15,079 nucleotides of DNA from Ectocarpus siliculosus. Its lineage: Eukaryota > Sar > Phaeophyceae > Ectocarpales > Ectocarpaceae. Location: NCBI GenBank assembly GCA_000310025.1, contig FN649748.1, positions 3,131,892 to 3,146,970 of the forward strand, read 5' to 3'. The position numbers and the translations under genes were made by a program. The notes below the pieces were generated by a model that was not told where the DNA came from, did no database searches, and saw only the letters and a program-made list of their open reading frames with translations. Below, piece after piece: positions 1 through 10,575 of this stretch (positions are counted from its first letter, which is position 1; each line of letters begins with the position of its first letter).

Positions 1-325
1 TTTAGTCGCGGAATGTCCGTGGTACGAAGAGGAGAGGGAAGTGTACATGACCGAGCTGGGAAAAATAGAAGGGACGTACAGGGAGATGTTTGAGGCATGG
101 AATAGAGAGGAGAGGACGGTAGCTGTACTGGGGAGTAGGAAGTGGTTTGAGAAGGCGGGAAGGGATATCGTTAGGATAGACAGACTCGGGAAGACATTTT
201 TGAGCCACCTTTGGCAAAGTAGGAAGGAACGATTGGCCATCGGTGATCGGTGCTGTGGGAACAATGTTCCGTCCTCTCGAGGACGCGTGGTCAATGGTCT
301 AACCGCTAAGACATGCAAAACATAA
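1..325 (+). mobile_element. C-terminal tail of a non-LTR retrotransposon reverse transcriptase (truncated by window edge)
   Basis: Frame 2 is open from the edge and reads LVAECPWYEEEREVYMTEL, then helical charged sequence including MFEAWNREERTVAVLGSRKW and GKTFLSHLWQSRKERL, to a TAA at 323-325. Family knowledge: LINE ORF2 proteins often end with a zinc-knuckle whose last cysteine lies in an 'ECP.Y..ER' motif, followed by an 'FL..LW..R' helix. Only that tail is inside the window. It lies opposite the NUP188-like gene, left of its last supported exon, and so is either in an intron or downstream of the gene. The true C-terminus may lie before the stop. Confidence 0.55.
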
Positions 326-340
326 GAGTACGCCCCCCCC

Positions 341-360
341 ACACACACACACACGCACAC
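341..360. repeat. (AC)n microsatellite
   Basis: This short CA tract, preceded by eight C, directly follows the retrotransposon tail region. Confidence 0.9.
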
Positions 361-480
361 TGCAGGTTCGGCGCACCACTTCTCGTCAAGCTCGGAAAAA
401 TTGGTGTGCAACCTAATGATAGGTGGATGAAACCTCAAGCGATGACCACGCTCTTCCTCGGCCGCTCTCAACAAACTCAC

Positions 481-562
481 ATCGCAGGCGTCCGAGCTCA
501 TCTGTCCCCGGACCCCGCGGCTTAGCCTCCCAAGCCCGGGATCGCGTCTGCGCACCACGCTC
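481..562 (-). CDS. Leftmost supported exon, NUP188-like gene
   Basis: The exon is 82 bp. The acceptor is CAACAG, preceded by a C-rich tract on the sense strand, and the donor is TGCGAT|GTGAGT. It encodes a basic peptide beginning SVVRRRDPGLGRLSRGVRGQ. The donor means the gene continues to the left. A possible following piece at 361-390 (LDEKWCAEPA) is too short to accept. The composition is less helix-like than the other exons. Confidence 0.5.
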
Positions 563-3500
563 CTGTTGGGGCGGCGGGGGCAGGGGCGGCACACGGTATG
601 ACAACCCGTGAACAGCTAGGTTGGGGTTGGGGTTAGCGGCGAAGACAACAGCCGGGAGTGTTTCAACCGGAAACGTCTACCAACAACAACAACAACGACA
701 ACAACAACAACAACAACAACAACTACCACCACCACCACCACCAACACAAACAACAACAACGACGACAACAACAGCAGTAGCAGATAAAAATCGTTTCACT
801 CGCTGCCGCCATCATACCTTCTTGGCTCGAGCGCCTTCTGCACCACCTCGTGCAACTGGTGATGCAACATCGAAACCTGACAACATGACGGCACGACAAC
901 ATGACAGCATCCAGACGGTGCCCGCCGAGGGAGCGCAGACAAGGTACAGAGTACGACGACATCACCGTCAAACTAGGCAAGCATGTTTCAAATCCACAAA
1001 GCGGGTCGGGGGTGGGCGTCGCGCTCGGGGAGCGGCAGAAAACTACTTCGGCACAAAAAAAAGGGGTCACTATGAGAAACAAGGCCACGCCACAGCCACC
1101 GCCGAATTATCTAGAAAAAGAACGGCAACTCACCCAGGCATTCCGCTTTTCACATGGAAACACGATCGATCATTGACATCAAAACAACCTCCCGGACAAC
1201 CGCTCGCAGCAACTACAGAGAAAAAAGGGTGCGAGGGCGTGGGCGCACCTCCACCACCAACACCAACAGCAATACGGATGCGAGAGAGTGAGTGCCACAA
1301 GCATCCCTTGTCTTCTTCACCATCTCACCAGCGGCGCCTCAACAACCTTCACCACGACACCCATCCATCACAACCAACGCCAACGATAACGATCAGTGAG
1401 TATCAAGACTGAGACTACCATATTTATTTTATCTTCCTGTTCGTGATGATCTCACCAGCGCCTCACACATCTCGGCCACGACGTTGACGACCGCCCAGCC
1501 CTTGCGCTTCTCCCCCGCGAGACGGTGAGCTGCGATCTTCACCATGGAGAACGACCGCTTGTCTCCTGCGATATCAAAGGAAGGCCAATCAACCAAACAA
1601 ATAAACAGGCCATTCGGCCAACCAACACGTGGCGAGGGACATCAAAAGAGACCCAAAACAACGGGTGGCGAGCGTAGACGAATCAACAGAGCAGCACAGC
1701 ATGAAACGTGGTACCAAATTGATGACCTTCTCCACACCGTGTTCGCGCGAAAGTTATCTTCAAAATGGAAGTATTAATATTTCACAACAATAGTGCGTTC
1801 GTCTCTCCTACCAAATGCCTACATCCCGGACGGAACACATGGGATTGGATTAGCTTTGTCCACGGCAGTGACGAGAGTTCTGCTCCCGTTCTAACAAGTA
1901 GAGATGGCACAGAGCTCCACAAAATGCTTGAGTGAGGAAGTTCAAGCTTGTTTGGAGCACTTGTAGGGTCGACGGGGGCGACAAACGAACAACCAACAAT
2001 ATATTTTTCCCACCGTCTTCAAACTCCCACGAAGCCAAAAACAATACCACTGGTTCAAAATAACACCCTCGCCTTCCCCTAAAAGTGCGAGTCATCGCAC
2101 CCCCCCTCGAAGAGCACGATGTTCAGCAGGCCGACTGCACAACTAACCTACAGCCTGCCAATGCCGAACCAAGGTGTGTGTTTTGTGTGCTAAAAAAAAA
2201 TCTCGCCCAACTCTTTCCTTGCACTTTGTACGAGCGAGTTTTCGATAGCACGCTCTTGATTGCGGAGCAATCCATCTCTGGAGCGGCAGTCCAGCAGGCG
2301 GTGTGCCTTCCCATCCGATCACTCGCTCTTTCGCCGTAGCACCCTTACGGTAAAACACTCACCAAGGAAGTCAGAGCGGTCGGGTTCCACTACCGCACCA
2401 CCACCACCAGCCGCCCCAAACACCCCCGCACCGCCTCCTCCCCCGGCCGCAACTCCGCCCCTAGAAACCACAACAGGCGTGCGCGCGGGCGAAACTTCTC
2501 CGGGGTCGCCGCCGCCGCCGCCGCTGCCGCCAGCACCGCCGGGGTTTCCAGAAGCCTGGGTGGATGACGATGAAGGTGGTGCCGGAGCGGGGGCGGCCTG
2601 GTAGCCCGGCTGGCGGCGCAACACGCAGACCTCGACAAACACGCGGAAGGCTCGCATAACCACCGCCTTTTTTCGCCGTACAAGATAACGGGGGGGCAGT
2701 GGCGGGGCGACGACGGGGCAGGAGGATGAAGAAGAGGAGGTAAAAGCCAGTAGCCTTCGCGATGGCAATACGGTTGGTTTTTAGGACGCGGTACGGGGTG
2801 CGGTAGGGGGCTAGGGTAAGGAATACCAACCTTTCTCTCTACATGTTGTCGTTGTTCTTGTCTTCACATTAATACATGATAAATGATAAAATCCTCGCGA
2901 GGCGGTCGAGGTGAGCGGTTACGGGTAGCAGCGTGGGGTGTGGCGACTAGAGGCAGGCGGCACTTCTCGCTGTGGAAGGCGTGTTTTCATTTGTTGAACG
3001 GCGGTCGAAACGCCTGAAAGGCCGGCAACAGGTGACGCACCTCGGCCTCGGCCAGCGACCAGTTCCGGTTGGCAGCCTCGCAAGCCAATCGCAAGGCAGC
3101 AGCGCGCCCCCCGCTGCGATACGTCAACAGAGACAGTTCAGAACGAAACACAGCACAAGAAACAAAATAAGTCAGGTTTGACTCCATGCAGCCGAACTTT
3201 TCGGCTGGGGGAAGAGGTGTTGGTACACCAGGACCGACATGCGAGAGGCTGGATTGTGATACGCGCAGCCATCGATGGAGCATTAGAGGCTACCGCAAGA
3301 GGACACTCACGAGTTACCAGCAGCCGCAGCAGCAGAAACCAAGCGCAAACAAAACGCCTATAAAGTGTCCAACGTTCACACGCACTGATTTCTTCCGTTC
3401 ACGGCGCACCCCTGCAGCAATATTCTCGAGAAAAAAAAAAACTCGCCTCCTAGGGGGCTCCGCGGCTCGTACCACCAGCTGCAAGCTATCCCCCCCTCCT

Positions 3501-5297
3501 TCCGACGCCCGTCCCTCGTGAGGAGGGAGGCCCACGAGTCGCTCTAGACCGGGAATGTGGTACAAGAAACCGTCGCCGAAAACCCTGGAAGCGTTCCATG
3601 AACGGGGAGCGGGGTGGGTGGGTTATCTCTGTGTCTAGCATCAGCATCAGCATCAGTAGCATCAGCATCAGTAGCATCAGCAGCAGCAGCAGCAGCTGGG
3701 TGTGGTACCGAAAATGATGGAATGTAGCGTGTTGGGTGTGTGGGGGGTTACGCAAACGCGGGTGAAATCACTCACTTCCCAGCTTCACAGGACGACAACT
3801 ATATTACCGCGACGGCTTTGTTGAGCCCACTAAATGACGACGACCAATCACAGGACGCACCTCTCCCGCGTCGGCACTGCGAGGGTGTCGTCCAGGCTGA
3901 TACCCAAATCAGAGGCCAGCTTCTTGGCCGTCTTAGCCTGATGGTCACATTGTTGTGGTTGTCGGTTGGGTGATGCATGAGAGAAAGCGACGGAGGGGGA
4001 TGGATGATAGTGACGGCGGCCCACCACGTCCCAGAAAACAGAAAAAGAGGACTCGGGATATTGCCAACATGCGCGTGTGTGTGCGTGTTGTCTCACGTGT
4101 TCTGGCCAGTCGGTTTCATTCAAGACGGGTCAGAGAAGATCTCAACATGCACGGCACAGCGCGTCTCTCCCTGTGTTTCATCCCAGGCATTCCGGACGCC
4201 AGCCTCACACACACTCCAGCATAGATGTAGGGGTTCATCAGCCGGTGACACACAGGAGTCTGTGGTCCGCCGAATTTGCACGAAAAAAATCGACTCGCCG
4301 CTGTTACATACAACATAGATCGTTCGTATTAGCTCCAACTTTATTGTCTTGAGGACAAACGCACACGAGCATTCGCACACGAGCCTACGGACCTTCCACG
4401 TTTCGATTCCCACGGTCGTCTCATCGAAGGCTACACACGAGAGGCCAACCAAACACGCAAAAACTCCAGTGTAGAGGCTTAAATAGACTCAAAATACGCC
4501 CACCCACTGGAAAGACTCCAACCAGCCCCCTTCGACTGCGGAAGCCCCCTTCGACTACGGAATTATCTCGAATGGATATAACAGTCTTTCTGCGATGGTA
4601 CACGCATGTAGAAATTCTAAAAGGAACCAAAAACAGGAGGGAGGTAACCATGTTACACTCACAAGCTTATTAAAAAAAAGAAACATACTTTTGAGGCGCA
4701 TACAGGAGCACCACCACCAAAAACGCACACAAGCACAAGCAACTCACAAGCCGCGGGTCGAGGCTAAAGAGGGTGTACGTGGAAGTCCAGCAGCCGAAGT
4801 ACTCCTCGATGTTAGTCCTGATGAACCCCTCCACCGCCTTGGCCGCGGCTCTTGACCCCTCCACCCCGCCGCCGCCGTCGCCCCCGTCTCCGCCGGAAAC
4901 CTTCCCCGCGGCGTCGCCGTTTCCTGGCAGAGCCGTCGCCTTGAGCGGGGGCGGGAGCGCCGCTGCTCCGAGGGGACGCAAGCCCCGGTGCATCTCGAGG
5001 GCCAGGATCTGTTTCGCGTGTGGGCATTGGTGAGGGTTTTTAGCGTTACAATCGACCGCGCTGACCGGCCGACCAATGAAAAGACGTCAGTCTCAGTGCG
5101 GCCGAAAAATACAAAATCGTTCCAAAGGCCACGGTCTGGGACCCCGTGAGGGAGCGTCATGCGGGGGTCTATGCTACTCTCCGGATTAAAGACGGACACC
5201 GTAAGCAATAACAGAAGAAAACTGCACGTGTTTACCACGGCTGCTTTGCGTGTGTGTGTTTGTTTTCGAAAGTTTAGAAAGAGGCCAGAAAACAAAC

Positions 5298-5353
<56 letters not shown>

Positions 5354-6243
5354 GGGTTTTAGGCCCGCGAAAGATGGTCGATGCCAACCAAAGAAACACT
5401 CGCCCCAAAATCCGCATTAACACCCAAAACAAGCGAAAAACAAATCATACATATTGTACGTGACATAAGATACTACACCCGCTGGACATATTTCCAAAAC
5501 CCGACTAGTTGGAACTGTGATGGGCAAAAAATGTCGGCGTTGGAACTATCGCGTCGACACCTTTACGAAAACCGATCGCTTGTTTGATTTTATACATGCA
5601 CCCTCTTTGTGGTGGGGTAATCGAGCTTTTGAGAATCGGTCCAGGGGATGTGTCGTCTGACGTCACGTGCACCTTCTTCCTCGCGGGGTAATCGATCTTC
5701 TTAAAATTGGTCCAAGGGGGCGTGTTGTCCTACGTCACTACGGCACATACATCCCCATACAGTAAGCACCGAAGCGCACACTCTGAGAAATACACGTCGT
5801 CCCGCACATTTCCACGCAGCAAAATCCTCGCCGGCAACCAGCAAAAACATGTATCTCGTCCACCACACCCTCAACCTACCATCAACACCATCAACACAAA
5901 AACCAACGTGAAACAACACAACATACGCACCTCGAGGACAATGCCGTGGCAACGAAGCGTGTGGCACAGCCGCGCCGTCTGCCTCCCGTCGAGTCCCCGC
6001 TCCCCCCCCCCCTGAAGGGGTCGCCCCGCGGCGCCCCCGCTCGCCCGCGTGCCTAGACCTCGTGTCCCACGACAGGTCTTGGATGAGAACCGAGGTGAGC
6101 AGCACCCAGAACTCCTCGCTGGTCGCCAATGCGAACACCGCCTGCATTTCGAAAATATGCGGTACGGTACGGTACGGCACGGTACATTTTTTCGTGTGTT
6201 ATGGTGTTCCATGAGAGAGAGAGAAAGTGAGAGATAGGGGGAG

Positions 6244-6299
<56 letters not shown>

Positions 6300-6311
6300 A
6301 GAAAGACAGAC

Positions 6312-6344
<33 letters not shown>

Positions 6345-6381
6345 AAAAGAGAGAAAGACAGACAGAGAGAGAGAGAAAGAG

Positions 6382-6440
<59 letters not shown>

Positions 6441-9400
6441 AAGACAGAGAGAGAGAAAGAGAAAGAGAGAGCACAAGTATCAAGCGCGCGGGGTTTTGCT
6501 GAAGTCGGTGGATGCGTTCGTCCTATCATTTATTCTAGCGCGAGTCTTCACCCTTCGGCGTAACTTTGACGTGTCTGCAGGGGTTACGGTCGAACAGGAG
6601 GAGAGCAATACAGGAACCCCTTTGTGTTCTTTCATGCTTACGGTTGGGGGGTAAAAGCGAGGAAACGTTAAACCGGGGTTCTGGGCCAAGTGAAAGGAGG
6701 CTGCCGTCTGCCAGCAATCTTTCTCTCGCCTGCTGCCGGCAGTGACAAGTCTGACATCGTTTTGTTTCATGGCATCGAAGCACGAGGTGGGATTTCGAAA
6801 GAGTCATGGCAGGCGTCACCGCCTGCCGTCGTGCAGCAGGGGTCAAAAAGCGAAAGCCAAGAGCGCTTCGGCTCTTGGTGCGGCTGACCACCAGCACACC
6901 AGCAAGTAATCAAGGCCAACCCCAAAACTATGCAATGATACTGTAGCGACGGCCTTCACACACTAAGCAGAGCCTAGAGAACCAAACTATCGCGCGCTAT
7001 TGCTGTACAGAAAACAGAAAACGGCAAAGGTGACATACAAAACGAGATCTGTTTATTGCCCGACAAAACCGTGAATACGGAGCGATCGTACACGCGGGGG
7101 CCCAGGTCATGGCCTTTAGAAGCATTTTGTGACTTCAACCGCACTGAGACTGACGTATTTTCATTGGTCAGCGCGGTCGATGCAAACAAATAAACACACA
7201 CTCACACACACCCTCTGACGGGGTCCCAGGTCATGGCCTTCACAAGCATTTCCTGATTTCAGCCGCACGAGACTGATGACGCCTGTTTATTGGTCAGCTG
7301 GTCACAAAAAAAGCAGAAAAAAAAAAAACACACACACACACACACAAACACACCTGCCCCAGACGACCCACGCCCTCCGCGTGCCACAGCCCCAACACCA
7401 GCTCCAGCGCCATCACCAACGACTCGCTGCCGCCGGCAAGCCCGCGCTGCCCGTCCGCCAGCTCGACCGAAAGCGCCTTGAGCACCGACAAAAGCGCCCC
7501 CGACAGCGCCGCGCCCCCCACAACAGCCGCCGTCTCCCCGTCACCGGTAGGGGGAGAGGGTGTCGACAACGCATTCGGCGTCGCCCCCGCTTTCCGCGGT
7601 GGCGTCGGCTGCGCCCAGAACAGCACCACTACCAACGCCGGCTGCTCCTTGACCGCGGACAAGAGGAGGCCGAGGGCCGCCGCCCTCCTCTCCTCGACTG
7701 CGGTACCGCCACCTCCCACAGGCTCGTCGGGGTTCTGTGAAGACATCGCGGCGACCAGCGCCTGCCGCAGATGGTACGCGTCGTCGGGGCTGAGGGAATC
7801 CGCGAGGGGCCGAACAACCCCACCGCCGCCCCCGCCGATAGGCCCGGCGGCCGTAGGTACCCCCGCCCAGACCGGCGGTGCCGCCGCCGCCGCCGCCGCC
7901 GCCGCCATTGGCGCAGAGGCGGCGTCGCCGTTGAAGGGGAAGCCGCTCCGCACGAGGGATGCCAGCGTGGAGTTGGCGAGGGCGGGGAGTCGCTCGGCAC
8001 AGGGGTCCCGGGATGAGGGGTCGGAGGCGAGGCGGCGGGGGGGGAAGGACGACAGCGCCGCGGCTACCAGGGCGAACGACGGGACCTGGTCATCGGAGAT
8101 CGTTGGAGATCGTCGGAGATCATTGGAGATCATTGGAGATCATCGTGAATCATCCGAGATTGGGAGTGATAGCACACAACAACAGCAATAAAACAGGGAG
8201 GGGGAGGAAGGCACTTGCGCATGAGGGATGGCAGTCAAGTCACGGTGGAGTCATGTGCGTTCGATGGTAGCCGAGAGAGCAAACAATTGCGCCGCCGCGT
8301 GTGAGAGAAGACGAGAACACGACTTTCGACTCCAATCATCGACTAAACACACAGCACGAAATCCTCGTTCATCATCTGGAAGTGATGAAGAGGGACGAGC
8401 CCGTTGCTCTGGCTCCAAAACAACGGACATTCGTGGGCAGTAGAACGAGAGCTACCGACACCATCATGTTGCATGCACCGGAAATAAACATCATCCCGCC
8501 TGTCCTGACGGGGCCCCGAATCTATGGAGCACCGTCCCTCAACCGCGGGTACAGCAGTAGAAGGAATCAAGGGTCACATCTCACAGAAACCCCCCACCCC
8601 ATATTTTCACGCAAAAAAAAACAAAGCAGTCACCAAACGGAGGGAGGCGAGGTCAAAAAGGGGGGGAGGGGCGGCTCTGAAGGCGCAAAAATCTCACACA
8701 CCTCGCTTCCCGAAGTGCCCGACACAAAAGGCCACCCGGTGACGAACCCCCCCGCTTCCGCCGACCGCAACAACAGCGCCGCCGCCCCGGACACCACCGC
8801 CGACGCGGCTGAGCCTGACGACCCCGGCGCCGCCATGGCGAATGAAGGGGTGCCGTCGCTGGGGGTGCCGCTGCCGACGGACTCTGAATGGTAGGTGTTT
8901 TCCGTCAGGACGCGCTCGAGGATTACCAGCGATTCCTAGCGGTCGTTACAAAAAAAAAGTGGGGAGGGATGGTGTGTGTGTGTGCGTGATTTTATGAGTA
9001 TTAGCACCGGCCGCGGTGCCCTGGCGGTCATAAAAAAAAAAAAGAAGGAAGTGCGTACAAGTGTGTGGGTGTCCGCAATAGTGTCTGAGCGGCTAGCCGT
9101 CAGTCTCGGTGCGGCTGAAAACGGAAAACGTGAGGTGTTGTGTGCGTGCGTTATAACTATTAGCATCGACAGCGCCTCCAAGCGGTTCATCAACCAAAAC
9201 ACATCAGTCTCAGGTCTCAAGGCCGCCAAACAAGGAAAACGATTCTACAGGCCGTGGTGTGGGACCCTGTATGGGGGGCCATGGGGGAGGCCAGTGCTTC
9301 TGACATCTCTTTGTTCCGAACGTCCATGAATACGCCCTCTCGGCATGTACAGCAGTACCACTGCAGAGCGGTAGAATGCCAAGAGAACGGCGACGATGAC

Positions 9401-10522
9401 GAATGCCAAGAGAATGGCGACGATTACGACGGCTTGCAAAACAGCACCAGAAACAAAGCACAACAGCCACAACCAAGGCACCAGTGACACCAGTGACACC
9501 AGTGACACCAGTGTCAGCGTGACAGTCCAGTGCAGCACACGCGATTCGGCGGCAGATACTAGCATACCGCTGTGACCTGACGACAAAGGCAGACAGCAAC
9601 AACAGCAACAACAACAACAACAACAACAACAACAGACATAAAAGCGTCGACGCAGACAACACCCAGGGAAGCAAGCCCACAACCTCCCTAAAAGTGTTAT
9701 CCAGACACTGCGTCCAACATCTATTACTGCCGAGGATACTGCACCTGTGCGAGGGCAGTGACCATGTCCAGGGGGCTGTCCCCGTCATCCTGTAACGCCG
9801 AAAACGCCTTCGAATAGTCCACGGGTAGAAGCGACTTCGGGAAGCCTGCTGCTGCCAGCTCGTCTTGCTCGTTGCCGCTGATTTTCGTCGCCCATTCGTG
9901 TGAAAAATAGAGATGATGTGTGGGGGAGGTAACTTCTGATCTAAAAAAAAGTCAGTGTTGTATAGTCCGCCCGGTTACATAGTGCCACAATCGGACCCCC
10001 ACTTTTTCTCGCTTAATTTTGAGAGTTAACACGCGAAACAAAGTTGACACGAACTGCAGAGGGTCGAAAGGCATCGAAATCCGGTGTCAAAAAAAAAAGG
10101 GGGGGGGGAACAACGGCCATTTTTTGAAAAAATTACCCGAAAGAATTAACCCGAATCGACCATTTATCTATCTTCGCACTTCAAGGCTGAGGGAGAAATT
10201 GGGCGGAAACATGTACCCAAAGCAACAGACGGGTACGTGTGTGCGATCGATATCTACAGATCGATTGTTCCACCAACAAGAAAGAGCTCAGCGACGTTGC
10301 TCCGATGAGTGGTATGAATTGTGGGGGTGGAGGTCGTCGGGGTAGGAGCGGCGGTGGCCACACCAACGCATCAACGCCTCACGGCAAAGAAAGTGATGTG
10401 CCTAACCTAAGCTAACCTAACCGGTATTGCTGATATCTTCGGGTCGCAGTATGCGCCGAACGGACGAGTAAATCGAGTTTGAAAACAGCAAAAACAACAA
10501 CAACAACAGCAACAGCAGCAGC

Positions 10523-10575
<53 letters not shown>

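Noticed and set aside
361-390. Possible further minus-strand exon (LDEKWCAEPA)
   Set aside because: Ten codons with a donor inside a (GT)n tract is too little evidence, although the phase would fit.
621-1412. 263-codon plus-strand open frame rich in Gln, Pro and Thr
   Set aside because: It is created by CAA/CAC microsatellites, has no conserved motif, and overlaps well-phased minus-strand exon 818-876.
1850-1990. Possible minus-strand exon encoding LQTSLNFLTQAFCGALCHLY
   Set aside because: There is no good donor, and including it breaks the clean glycine junction between exons 2363-2666 and 1456-1565.
5871-6529. Several frames of 150-200 codons made of Ser/Leu/Phe or Arg/Glu
   Set aside because: They are translations of the (GA)n tract; only the part at 5931-6141 looks like protein.
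6480-6897. 120-codon minus-strand frame
   Set aside because: It has no splice-compatible link to the neighbouring exons, which already join in phase, and no recognisable motif.
8093-8160. Spaced short repeats resembling a CRISPR array
   Set aside because: The units are 10-11 bp, degenerate and without spacers, and sit in a eukaryotic intron: an ordinary minisatellite.
8301-8894. 197-codon plus-strand open frame
   Set aside because: It is a shadow of minus-strand exon 8702-8935 plus intron. The minus strand has good splice borders and an exact codon count.
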